This document shows, in pieces, positions 40,468-49,269 of a stretch of 64,000 nt of DNA. The stretch is from positions 1,067,743 through 1,131,742 of the forward strand of contig JAJACH010000001.1 of NCBI GenBank assembly GCA_022601645.1, in the 5' to 3' direction. The translations under genes and the position numbers were made by a program. The stretch's first letter is position 1; the number at the start of each line of letters is the position of its first letter. The DNA is from Chlamydiia bacterium (lineage in GTDB: Bacteria; Chlamydiota; Chlamydiia; Chlamydiales; Simkaniaceae). The notes under the pieces were generated by a model that was not told the DNA's origin, ran no database searches, and saw nothing but the letters and a program-made list of their open reading frames with translations.

Positions 40468-41829
40468 ATGCGAAATTATTATTATATATGGGTAGCGATG
40501 ATCGCTGCCATTGCAGGCATTTTATTTGGCTACGACACAGGGGTCATGTCCGGCGCTATCTTGTTTATCAAAGATGAGTTCCATTTGACGCCTGGGCTCA
40601 ATGGGCTTTTGATGGGTTCTGTTTTAATTGGCGCCTTGATTGGTGCGTTATTTAGTGGTCGGATTGCAGACTACTTTGGGCGTAAACGTTTACTCATTAT
40701 GGTTGCTGTGATTTTTGTATTAGGCTCGGTTGAAACGGCCCTCGCTACGAATTTCCAGCTTCTTTTTTGGGGACGCATTGTAATAGGGGTAGCAATTGGT
40801 ATTGCATCATATACGGCCCCTCTTTACATCTCGGAGATTGCACCGGCTAAGCACCGCGGAGCTCTTGTTTCGCTCAATCAGCTTGCTGTTGCCATCGGGA
40901 TATTAATTTCCTACATTGTTGATTATTTTTGCTCGATTGCAGGCACCTGGCGTTGGATGTTGGGTCTTGGAGTGATCCCAGCGCTTTGTTTACTCTTCGG
41001 CATGATCTTCTTACCCCACTCTCCGCGCTGGATGATTTCCAAAGGTTTTGAAAAAAAAGCACGCTCAATTTTGCGAAAAATTCGCGGGCATGAAGCGGAG
41101 ATTGATGCTGAGCTGGAGGAAATCCGCATGACTACCAAAGAGCATAAGCTCCATTGGCGCCTTCTCTTCTCAAAACTTGTACGTCCCGTGGTCTGTATTG
41201 GATGTGCCCTCGCTTTTATTCAACAGGTAACGGGAATCAACACGATTTTGTACTACGCTCCTACGATTTTAAAGATGTCGGGGTTTGAAAGTAATACCTC
41301 CTCAATTTTAGCGACAATGGGGGTAGGCGTTGTGTTTGTTGTATTCACTATTGTAGCTCTGCCTCTGATTGATCGATGGGGACGCCGTCCTCTCTTGATG
41401 CTTGGTTTAGCCGGCATGACAATTGGCCTCGCTTTTCTCTCGTTTATTTTCGACAACAAGGCAACGCATGGGATTCGCGATGAACTGGCCATTATTAGCA
41501 TGATGATTTACATCGCTTCGTTTGCCTTTAGCTTAGGACCGATTATGTGGCTGATGATTGCAGAGATTTATCCACTAAAAATCCGCGGTGTGGGAGCGAG
41601 TTTTGCAACCTTTATTAACTGGGCTAGCAACTTCCTTGTCACAGCGACTTTTTTACAACTTGTAGGCTTATTTGGACAACGAGGAACCTTTTTGATCTAT
41701 ATGATCATGTGTATTTTCTCGATGATTTTCATCTACTTCTTAGTACCTGAAACAAAAGGTGTTTCCTTAGAACGGATTGAAGAAAATCTCTTTTCTGGTA
41801 AACCATGGAGGCATTTAGGCCGCAAATGA
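40468..41829 (+). CDS. MFS sugar:proton symporter (XylE/GalP type)
   Basis: 453 residues from ATG 40468. Twelve spans and all sugar-porter signatures are present: GILFGYDTGVMSGA, GRIADYFGRKRLL, FIQQVTGINTILYYAPTI, PLIDRWGRRPLL and the C-terminal VPETKGVSLERIEENLF. Position beside xylB and xylA argues that D-xylose is the substrate. It overlaps xylB by 4 bp (ATGA), forming a compact three-gene operon. Confidence 0.93.
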   Translation: MRNYYYIWVAMIAAIAGILFGYDTGVMSGAILFIKDEFHLTPGLNGLLMGSVLIGALIGALFSGRIADYFGRKRLLIMVAVIFVLGSVETALATNFQLLFWGRIVIGVAIGIASYTAPLYISEIAPAKHRGALVSLNQLAVAIGILISYIVDYFCSIAGTWRWMLGLGVIPALCLLFGMIFLPHSPRWMISKGFEKKARSILRKIRGHEAEIDAELEEIRMTTKEHKLHWRLLFSKLVRPVVCIGCALAFIQQVTGINTILYYAPTILKMSGFESNTSSILATMGVGVVFVVFTIVALPLIDRWGRRPLLMLGLAGMTIGLAFLSFIFDNKATHGIRDELAIISMMIYIASFAFSLGPIMWLMIAEIYPLKIRGVGASFATFINWASNFLVTATFLQLVGLFGQRGTFLIYMIMCIFSMIFIYFLVPETKGVSLERIEENLFSGKPWRHLGRK

Positions 41830-43235
41830 ATCTTGGGATTGATCTTGGTACCTCATCAGTTAAAGTCGTCCTTCTAGATGATGACTTAAAGCTTATCAGT
41901 GAAGCGTCGATGCCCTTAGAGGTAAGGCGACCACATCCGAACTGGTCAGAGCAAGATCCCGATGAGTGGTTTGATGCGACCTGTGATGCCATCAAACAGC
42001 TTGGTGATGTATCAGGCGTTAAACGCATTGGCCTTTCAGGGCAGATGCATGGCGCTGTCTTACTCGATGGCTCACATGAACCTCTCCGCCCTGCTATCTT
42101 ATGGAACGATGGGCGCTCTGAAAAAGAATGTGCCATCTTAGAAGCCATTCCAGACGTCGCACAGATTGTAAAAAACAAAATCATGCCAGGATTCACCGCA
42201 CCAAAACTTCTTTGGGTGAAAGAACATGAACCTGATATTTTTGCAAAAACTGAAAAAGTACTTCTTCCAAAGGACTATCTTCGCCTCAAATTGACTGGGG
42301 AATTTGCAACCGATGTCTCAGATGCGTCAGGTACGATGTGGCTTAATATGGAGCAAAGAAAGTGGTCTGAAACAATGCTAAGCGCCTGTGATCTGACAAC
42401 AGATCACATGCCGCTCGCCTGTGAGGGCCCAGATGTCACAGGAACTCTTCTCCCCTCAATTGCAAGCGAATTGGGCCTCTCTCCAAATGTTGAAGTCATT
42501 GCAGGAGGCGGTGACAACGCCGCAAGCGCCATTTCGATGGGCGTGATTAAACCGCACGAAGCCTTTCTTTCGCTTGGGACCTCAGGTGTCTATTTTGTCT
42601 CCGCAAGTGAGGCAAAAGCAAATCCCGAAAAAGGTGTACACACCTTTTGTCATGCTGTGCCCAACACCTATCATCACATGTCGGTTATGCTCTCTTGCGC
42701 CAATTGCCTTGACTGGCTTGCACATCTTCTTAAAACCCCGATTGATAAACTCCTTCAATCTGCCAAAAAAGAAACCAATGTCCTTTTCCTCCCCTATCTC
42801 TCTGGAGAACGCACACCGCACAATGACCCGTACGCCCGCGGCGTCTTTTTCGGTATGTCTTTAGACACAGGGCCAGAAGACCTTGTTCGCGCCGTATTAG
42901 ACGGTGTCGCGCTCGCCTTCCTCGATGGCCAAGATGCAATGGAAAGCGCGAAAATCGCCATCAAAAATGTCTCTGTCGTCGGAGGCGGAGCGAAAAGCCT
43001 TCTTTGGGGTGAGATTCTCGCCTCAGCGCTAGGCCGCCCCCTCCATTACCGAAAACACAGAAGCGTTGGTGGCGCTTTTGGAGCAGCAGCCCTTTGCCGC
43101 TACGGTAAAACACCACTTCTTCCTGAAAAAATCGAGAGAACCCTTGAGCCAAATCCCGTCATGCGCGACTCTCTTTTAGAAAAACACCCCAAATTTAACA
43201 CCCTCTACACACAACTCAAAGAGGTCTTCAGATGA
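41826..43235 (+). CDS. xylB: xylulokinase
   Basis: 469 residues from ATG 41826, chosen for the ATGA overlap with the symporter; a Met at 41805 lies upstream. It phosphorylates D-xylulose to xylulose 5-phosphate. FGGY-kinase blocks are LGIDLGTSSVKVVLLD, GLSGQMHGAVLLD (the QMH of xylulokinases), ILWNDGRSEKEC, GGGDNAASAISMGV and VVGGGAKSLLWGEILA. Xylulose 5-phosphate enters the pentose phosphate pathway. It overlaps xylA by 4 bp. Confidence 0.95.
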   Translation: MNLGIDLGTSSVKVVLLDDDLKLISEASMPLEVRRPHPNWSEQDPDEWFDATCDAIKQLGDVSGVKRIGLSGQMHGAVLLDGSHEPLRPAILWNDGRSEKECAILEAIPDVAQIVKNKIMPGFTAPKLLWVKEHEPDIFAKTEKVLLPKDYLRLKLTGEFATDVSDASGTMWLNMEQRKWSETMLSACDLTTDHMPLACEGPDVTGTLLPSIASELGLSPNVEVIAGGGDNAASAISMGVIKPHEAFLSLGTSGVYFVSASEAKANPEKGVHTFCHAVPNTYHHMSVMLSCANCLDWLAHLLKTPIDKLLQSAKKETNVLFLPYLSGERTPHNDPYARGVFFGMSLDTGPEDLVRAVLDGVALAFLDGQDAMESAKIAIKNVSVVGGGAKSLLWGEILASALGRPLHYRKHRSVGGAFGAAALCRYGKTPLLPEKIERTLEPNPVMRDSLLEKHPKFNTLYTQLKEVFR

Positions 43236-44437
43236 GCTTTTTCAAAGACGTTCCAGCACCTGTATACAAATACTACGATCCCAAAAAACAAGTCCTTGGC
43301 AAATCGATGGAAGACCACCTTCGCTTTTCCGTTGCCTTTTGGCACACGCTCTGCTTTGAAGGGCGCGATGTCTTCGGCAATGAAACCATGACCCGTCCAT
43401 GGAAAACGCCCGAGGAAAAAATGGAAGCGGGCTTTGAGTTTATCCAAAAGCTCGGCTTAAATTTCTTTGCTTTCCACGATGCCGATGTCGCTCCCGTCTC
43501 AACTGATGTAATCGAAAACCTCATTGAAAAAACCGGCATTGAACTCCTTTGGGGCACAGCAAACCTTTTCTCCGATCGTCGCTTTATGTCAGGTGCCTCC
43601 ACAAACCCCAACCCCGAAGTGTTTGCCTGCGCGGCAGCGCAAGTGAAAGACGCTATCGACACCACCATGCGCCTTGGCGGCCACAACTACGTCCTCTGGG
43701 GTGGCCGAGAGGGTTACGACACCCTCCTAAATACCGACTTAAAACAAGAAACCGACCACTTTGCCCGCTTCCTCACCCTGCTTGCTGACTACAAACACAA
43801 AATCGGTTTTAAAGGCCTTCTTCTGATCGAACCCAAACCGTGTGAACCGACAAAACACCAATACGACTACGACACCGCTACCGTCCACGCCTTTTTGCAA
43901 AAACACGGTCTTGAAAAAGAATACAAAGTTAATATCGAAGGAAACCACGCAACACTTGCCGGCCACACTCTCTCACACGAAGTTGCCTACGCTTACGCTC
44001 ATGATCTTTTTGGCTCAATTGACGCAAACCAAGGCGATCCCCTTCTCGGCTGGGACACCGACGAATTCCCTCTAGATGTGAAGGAATACACGCACGTCCT
44101 CTACCTCATGCTCTTAAACGGTGGATTCACCTCTGGTGGCTTTAACTTCGATGCAAAAATCAAACGCCAAAGCATCGACCTAGAAGACCTTGTCGAAGCC
44201 CACGCATCAGGTATCGACGCTGTCGCAAAAGCGCTTTTGAACGCTGCAGAACTGATTGAAAAAGGCGCCCTTGAAACCATGGTTAAAGAGCGCTATAAGA
44301 AGTGGCACACGGGCCTTGGCAAGCAAATACTTACCGAGATGAGCTTTGAAGAAATCGCAGCCCATGCCCGTGAACAAAATCTAGATCCAAAGCCGATCTC
44401 AGGTCACCAAGAACGGTATGAACGGCTTCTTACTTGA
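43232..44437 (+). CDS. xylA: xylose isomerase, class II
   Basis: 401 residues, slightly shorter than the usual 440 of class II, mainly at the N-terminus. It interconverts D-xylose and D-xylulose. Catalytic and metal residues lie in FFAFHDADVAP (His, Asp), LLWGTANLF, YVLWGGREGYDTLLNTD, LLIEPKPCEPTKHQYDYD (Glu, Lys), NIEGNHATLAGH and SIDANQGDPLLGWDTDEFP. The alignment with the E. coli enzyme is collinear. It overlaps xylB by 4 bp and converges on a short remnant gene with an 8-bp overlap. Such a pathway is not typical of chlamydiae and suggests acquisition from other bacteria. Confidence 0.95.
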   Translation: MSFFKDVPAPVYKYYDPKKQVLGKSMEDHLRFSVAFWHTLCFEGRDVFGNETMTRPWKTPEEKMEAGFEFIQKLGLNFFAFHDADVAPVSTDVIENLIEKTGIELLWGTANLFSDRRFMSGASTNPNPEVFACAAAQVKDAIDTTMRLGGHNYVLWGGREGYDTLLNTDLKQETDHFARFLTLLADYKHKIGFKGLLLIEPKPCEPTKHQYDYDTATVHAFLQKHGLEKEYKVNIEGNHATLAGHTLSHEVAYAYAHDLFGSIDANQGDPLLGWDTDEFPLDVKEYTHVLYLMLLNGGFTSGGFNFDAKIKRQSIDLEDLVEAHASGIDAVAKALLNAAELIEKGALETMVKERYKKWHTGLGKQILTEMSFEEIAAHAREQNLDPKPISGHQERYERLLT

Positions 44438-44675
44438 TGAACCCAAGCTTTTCTAACGAGCGCCTTAACTGACGCTTAGTAACGCCAAACTGGCCTCGTC
44501 GATTCTGTAGCTTGTGAATCAACTTTAAGATGCCGTCTTTCTCCTCTCTTGTCAGAAGAAGATAACGATCACTGTTTGCTATAAATATATCTGTTAAAAA
44601 CCGGCCAAAATAATAACTCTCGAGTATATAATCCTCTTTATCCAGTGATTCTAGATAGACTAAGAATTCACCCAA
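44430..44675 (-). pseudogene. N-terminally truncated remnant of a hypothetical gene
   Basis: The frame codes for about 81 residues from a TTG (DKEDYILESYYFGRFL in the middle, RQLRRSLEKLGFIK at the end). It stays open upstream for about 21 codons to an in-frame TGA, with no ATG or GTG start. No ribosome site is visible. The charged, helical C-terminus looks like real coding sequence, so this is probably the 3' end of a decayed gene. It overlaps xylA by 8 bp. Confidence 0.5.
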
Positions 44676-45065
44676 AACAGGTTTAAGCGCTGCAATCGAC
44701 AGCTTCTCGGGAATTGCTTCCGGCTCTGTTGTTCAGGAATAGGGGCTTTTTTTGAAAAGGGTTTTATAAGCCGTGTTTCCACGAAATTTTCGTGAAAGGG
44801 CTAGAAAGAATGTCTCATAGGCAAACAGCGCCTTTTTGAAACACTCTGGTAGCATTCAACTCCGCTTTTGCGGCATTTTATTGAGACTCTTATATCTGTC
44901 TATTATAGCTAGTAAGCTCATTTTGTTACTCCTCTCTTATTCCCTAAAGATCTATTCTAACAATAAAATAATTACTTGTCAATACTCAGCTAAACTCCTA
45001 AACCTCTATGATTTAACCAACCCCTTCAATCTCTTCTCTAGACGGATAAGCGATCATTTGATAGA
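44676..45065. other. 390-bp gap without a convincing gene
   Basis: It holds the open but start-less extension of the remnant gene, a perfect short palindrome around 44778-44799 (CACGAAA/TTTCGTG type), and AT-rich DNA from 44880 on. A plus-strand frame here (44836-45078) is Leu/Ile/Ser-rich with no ribosome site and overlaps the next gene, so I do not call it. The region reads as decayed sequence. Confidence 0.5.
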
Positions 45066-45737
45066 TTGTCACCTGTGATTAAATTTTATACCTTTCTCCT
45101 ATTATGTTCATTTGCAAGCGTTTATGGATTAGCTCCTCAAGTGATATTCTTAAACGGCCCTGCTTGTTCTGGGAAAACAACAGTCGCTAAAAACCTCCAA
45201 GAAACCTTAGAGGCTCCCCACCTCTACATGAGTTTTGACCAGGTGGTCGAAATGGTCCCCGAGTCAATGAAGCACTGGTACGAAGACCCCGGATTTGAAG
45301 GCTTTAGCTCTGTGGTCTCTGTAGACGAGGATGGACATCCGCTAGCGCAGTTTCAGATGGGCTCTTATGCTCTCTCTATTCGGCATACCTTTATGGAAAT
45401 GTGTCGCGTTGCGGCGGAAAAAGGTCACAACTTACTGATTGAGGATGTGTTTTTCTCAAAGGATGATGCCAAGAAGTGGGAAGAGGCTTTAAGTGGCTTT
45501 AACGTGCTTTGGGTCCAATTACATGCACCGCTTGCTGTCTTAGAACAAAGAGAGATCGAGCGAGGCTCCTGGCCAGGCTGCGCACGCTACCAATTTTATG
45601 AAGCGTTTCACAAGCCCTCTTATGACATGACCATCGATACTTCAGAGTTCACCCTTGAAGAAGTGGTAACACAGCTTGATGCCTTCTACACCTCACTTTC
45701 CTCCAAAGGAATCGAGAACAGAAAGGACTGCCTGTAA
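45066..45737 (+). CDS. exported P-loop kinase, chloramphenicol-phosphotransferase-like
   Basis: 223 residues. A convincing signal peptide (KFYTFLLLCSFASVYG) is followed at once by a Walker A site VIFLNGPACSGKTTVAK. The rest follows CPT-type kinases: MSFDQVVEMVPESM, HNLLIEDVFFSKDDAKKW with the Asp, and LWVQLHAPLAVLEQREIERG (lid Arg residues). CPT phosphorylates small hydroxyl compounds in the cytosol, so an exported form is unusual. ATP would have to be met in the host compartment. The substrate is unknown. The 3' end overlaps the convergent kinase gene by 45 bp. Confidence 0.82.
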   Translation: MSPVIKFYTFLLLCSFASVYGLAPQVIFLNGPACSGKTTVAKNLQETLEAPHLYMSFDQVVEMVPESMKHWYEDPGFEGFSSVVSVDEDGHPLAQFQMGSYALSIRHTFMEMCRVAAEKGHNLLIEDVFFSKDDAKKWEEALSGFNVLWVQLHAPLAVLEQREIERGSWPGCARYQFYEAFHKPSYDMTIDTSEFTLEEVVTQLDAFYTSLSSKGIENRKDCL

Positions 45738-47816
45738 ACTAGGCCGCTTTTCTGGATCGGCATCACAAAGTCTTATCGCTAAATCGTGGAGGGCTTTCGA
45801 GAACGCCTCTCCTTGCGGTGTATTGAATTGAGGAAGCGAGGCCAAAATCCGCCCGAAGGAAAAGCGGTCAATAGCTGAAGTTACAAGGTTTCCAGCTGTT
45901 GCCTCTGGGGCTCGATAATCGCGATGACACACCTTATGTTTTAAGGTCACTCCTTCCTCGTAGAGAAAGTCGAAATCACCGATCATTGCCCCCACTTTAC
46001 CCTCGCGATTAACAAGTAAAATGTTGTTTGGCTTGAGGTCACAGTGGACTAACTTTTCCTTGTTGAGGTCCATTAATCCCCATGTTATCTCTCTTAAAAT
46101 TTGGCAGCACTCTCTAAGTCCCTCAGAAGTATTAGCAAACACCCGCTTATCTAAGCTCCCTAACTCTGCAAGTGGGACAAGTAAGCATAGTTTATCTGCG
46201 GATGCCTGAAAAGTTTCCAAAACAGTCGCAGCTAAATAAGGTGATTTAGGAACTTTCTTGTAGCTTTTCTGCTTGAGACTTGGACCATACTTATAGATCT
46301 TCATCCCAAATGGATTGATCTTTTTCACCGGCTTATACAAAGCCACTACCGAACGTTCCCCATTTGAATGATAATAACACCACTTCACTTGGGTATAACT
46401 ACCATGACCAATCTTATTATTCCGAGGAAAGTACGCCATCGCACCGCTTGGAAAACGAATAGCAGCGCGATGATTGGATGCTTTTACGTAGGGAATGCGC
46501 GTCAAAGGAGGTTGTTTCCGTGCTTGATTCAGGTAGTAAGCTTCAAATCCCCTCCACGCCTTTTCTTCGGAAGCAAAAACATACTTCCCATTCTCTCTGG
46601 CACAGATAGCCACATCGAAACAGCCCCGGAGATCTTTGTAAATAAAGATGGGAATTGCATAGAGAATTTTCCCATCAACTACAACCTCTTCAGTCCGCAC
46701 ATCATTGCAAAGCAGCACAAACTCCCTTACTTCATCACGCCCTTCCATATAACTTAGCAAAGACTCTTCTAGCTCCCCCGTCGATACAGAATTCAAACCC
46801 GCATTGATAGCACAAGCCTTATACTCTCGAATGATCGAGGAAATATAAGCCTTTCGAGAGTCAGCTAAAGATCGGTATGGGGAACGGGGTTGATAATACC
46901 TTTTTATTTCATAGCGCTCTTTAGCATAAGTAAACTCCATACGTAAGGGATAAGCTTGCCCAAATAACGAATAGAATTTAATCGCTTCATTCGTGTAGTA
47001 AAATTTAGAGAGAGCCCCCGTTACAATCCCTCCGCCCACTAGAGCGTGAAATTGAGATTCAGTGCGGCGAAGCCTTTGAGAAATCTCTTGAATATCCGCG
47101 TCTGGAACCCCTTCCACCTTCGTATTTTGTAAAAGCTGCCTTAAGTACTCAGTATAACTGTCAAGCGATTGGAAGATTTTTTCGGGATAGACAACCGTAG
47201 GCTGAAAGGCTGAAACGTAACACAGCTTGCACTCATAGATAGCCCGAATCGGACTTCGATGCAAAAAAACGCGCCGATAGAGATACCGTCCACACAAATC
47301 AATCATTCTTTGATCAGTTTCCTGCTTAATCATCGCACCCCCGGGAATCTTCTGAAATACAACCCCTCCCCCTAATACACTGTGGCTTTGCCCGCGCCTT
47401 AAACAAGTCAAGGCAGTATTGAGGATCTCTAAAGAAAGATACTGCATTGGTGTGCTCACCGTGTGATCAAATAAATACGCCCGTTGATTATCCTGAGGAT
47501 TCGCTAAATAACAGGCCTGCTGTTTTAAATGCCCCCAATTTTCAGCGGCATCATCCTGCAAACATTTCATGATCCCTTTAGCATCTGCCTGTAAAACAAA
47601 TTGACCTACCTCATCAACAAGCGTGTATGTAGAGCAATACTTTTGTATATCAGAGCGCCTCACATAGACCGTACGAATCCCCTTTGCTAAAGGGATAAAT
47701 TCAGGCGCTGAACAAGCGCATAATTTAGCGACTTTTTGTCCAAGCGATAGAGATTCTCGTTTTGGTAGAAGCCTCCAAAGATGATCTGAAGGTTGATTAT
47801 CTAATGGCGCAGCCAT
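45693..47816 (-). CDS. large protein with C-terminal eukaryotic-like Ser/Thr kinase domain
   Basis: 707 residues. The first 430 match no family I recognise; residues about 465-705 are a protein kinase. The Gly-rich loop is KIGHGSYTQV, the ATP Lys is in VALYKPVKK, the catalytic loop is VHCDLKPNN (Arg of HRD replaced by Cys), the metal site is GDFDF in place of DFG, and YRAPEAT is the APE motif. All essential catalytic residues (Lys, two Asp, Asn) are present, so activity is plausible. There is no membrane segment, unlike the two kinases upstream. The ribosome site is GGGGAC-GGGGG. It is probably a secreted effector kinase, by inference from context. Confidence 0.88.
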   Translation of the reverse strand: MAAPLDNQPSDHLWRLLPKRESLSLGQKVAKLCACSAPEFIPLAKGIRTVYVRRSDIQKYCSTYTLVDEVGQFVLQADAKGIMKCLQDDAAENWGHLKQQACYLANPQDNQRAYLFDHTVSTPMQYLSLEILNTALTCLRRGQSHSVLGGGVVFQKIPGGAMIKQETDQRMIDLCGRYLYRRVFLHRSPIRAIYECKLCYVSAFQPTVVYPEKIFQSLDSYTEYLRQLLQNTKVEGVPDADIQEISQRLRRTESQFHALVGGGIVTGALSKFYYTNEAIKFYSLFGQAYPLRMEFTYAKERYEIKRYYQPRSPYRSLADSRKAYISSIIREYKACAINAGLNSVSTGELEESLLSYMEGRDEVREFVLLCNDVRTEEVVVDGKILYAIPIFIYKDLRGCFDVAICARENGKYVFASEEKAWRGFEAYYLNQARKQPPLTRIPYVKASNHRAAIRFPSGAMAYFPRNNKIGHGSYTQVKWCYYHSNGERSVVALYKPVKKINPFGMKIYKYGPSLKQKSYKKVPKSPYLAATVLETFQASADKLCLLVPLAELGSLDKRVFANTSEGLRECCQILREITWGLMDLNKEKLVHCDLKPNNILLVNREGKVGAMIGDFDFLYEEGVTLKHKVCHRDYRAPEATAGNLVTSAIDRFSFGRILASLPQFNTPQGEAFSKALHDLAIRLCDADPEKRPSLQAVLSVLDSFGGK

Positions 47817-47987
47817 AACCCCCGTCCCCTAATTTTTGCGAGCAACTCTACAGAAGAATGAGGTATTATTCAAGTTGATTTAGAAAAGAGATCAAGTGAC
47901 TAAAGTTCAGTTAGACCCTCTGCTAGTGAATAATATTGCCCTGAAGTACGAGACTAAAACTAGAGTATTTAGATGCAAAAGTGATTC

Positions 47988-49172
47988 TTATACATCTATA
48001 AGACCGAGTTGTTTTAGTCGTTTTTCGACTTGCTTAAGGCTTTTATACGTGCCAATTTGACAACCCCGAAAGAGAAATTCTAACTCTACTCTCAAAGAGA
48101 ATTTTGCTTCGCTATTATGACCAGGTAAATCGACTTTATCGTAAAGATCCTCTAGAAATTTGCCAAACGCGTATATGTCTTGTTGGACATCAGCGGAATA
48201 AGAAACTCCTCGTTTCCGAAGAGCTGGCGGACAGATATTTTGAGTCACGCTGTTACTTGTGACCTTTGTTCCAATTTTAGCTAATGAATCAAAATCCATA
48301 ACCTTAGCATGCACAAAGCCCCACTGATTTTCTACAACAACATTTTCAGATTTAAAATCTCTATGCACTAACTTTTTTGCATGCAACGCCATTAGCCCTT
48401 TTAGACAGTCAGCCGCCACCTTACCTGCATACCTATGACTAGGAGGAGGGCCACGAAGCACAACACTAAGATCTGAACGCATTGGCTTACTAAGTAACAA
48501 TGTACGTGGTTGTCCATGAAAAGATGTATAAGAAATAACACGTGAGGGTGCTAAGAGATGTGGGTGCTTTCTTAAAGCTTTTGGAAGAGAGCTTTTTCTT
48601 GTTTGCTGTGTAAGTTCAAAGTTATTGCTCTCTCTAACCCTTCTAGACGGCATTGAAACCCACTGCTCTAATCGACGCCAATTCCCGTCTGAATTCCTAG
48701 TATATAGAACGCCACGTCCTCCGGTTGAAAAGCCACCTCCAATCCTCTGGTTCCTGGGAGGATGAATTAAAAAACCATCAGGCAAGAACGTCAATACCCG
48801 TTTTCTTGGGTTATTCGGATCCCCGATTTTTTCTGACTCCCCCTCTAGAAGGTTCATTTTTTCAAACTCCTGACGCCCCCATTGCGCCAAATCTTGCTCC
48901 CGCTGTATACTCTCATCGTCTGAGGTCACTGCTCTGAAGACTAAGGCGACTAAAAATAAGACACCACCACCAATCATGCAGCTCAATTCCGAGGCTGTTA
49001 CATGAAAGTGATGCACGGCAAGTCTTCCAACCCCACACCCAATCAGCCCCAAGCCTAGGATGATCAAAATTGCTACTGCAGCAACTCTTACATCGATTGA
49101 TTTCTTGCTAGTCTGTTCATTCTTAAACACTAACGATTGACTGCCAGATGACACCTTGAAATATTCTGCCAT
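47988..49172 (-). CDS. Inc-like membrane protein with protein kinase domain, copy 1
   Basis: 394 residues. Two hydrophobic helices (about 29-52 and 64-82) separated by a short loop form the paired hairpin typical of chlamydial inclusion-membrane (Inc) proteins. There is no signal peptide. A kinase-like domain follows: GGGFSTGGRGVLY in the Gly-loop position, catalytic loop VHRDFKSEN (about residue 270) and MDFDS in place of DFG, then PPALRKRGVSYSADVQQDIYAFG as the C-lobe. The ATP-anchoring Lys is not obvious. The start has GAGGGAG. It is a paralog of the next gene upstream; both share FSTGGRG and QWVSM. Confidence 0.85.
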   Translation of the reverse strand: MAEYFKVSSGSQSLVFKNEQTSKKSIDVRVAAVAILIILGLGLIGCGVGRLAVHHFHVTASELSCMIGGGVLFLVALVFRAVTSDDESIQREQDLAQWGRQEFEKMNLLEGESEKIGDPNNPRKRVLTFLPDGFLIHPPRNQRIGGGFSTGGRGVLYTRNSDGNWRRLEQWVSMPSRRVRESNNFELTQQTRKSSLPKALRKHPHLLAPSRVISYTSFHGQPRTLLLSKPMRSDLSVVLRGPPPSHRYAGKVAADCLKGLMALHAKKLVHRDFKSENVVVENQWGFVHAKVMDFDSLAKIGTKVTSNSVTQNICPPALRKRGVSYSADVQQDIYAFGKFLEDLYDKVDLPGHNSEAKFSLRVELEFLFRGCQIGTYKSLKQVEKRLKQLGLIDV

Positions 49173-49269
49173 TACATACTCCCTCTCTTTTAAGTATTAA
49201 ATTATACATTAACACTCAAATTAATGACAATTAAATATTTTAGTAATTTGACTAAGTTATTGATATAGA

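Noticed and set aside
44836-45078. 80-codon plus-strand frame in the AT-rich gap
   Set aside because: Low-complexity Leu/Ile/Ser composition, no ribosome site, overlap with the exported kinase gene, and location in apparently decayed DNA.
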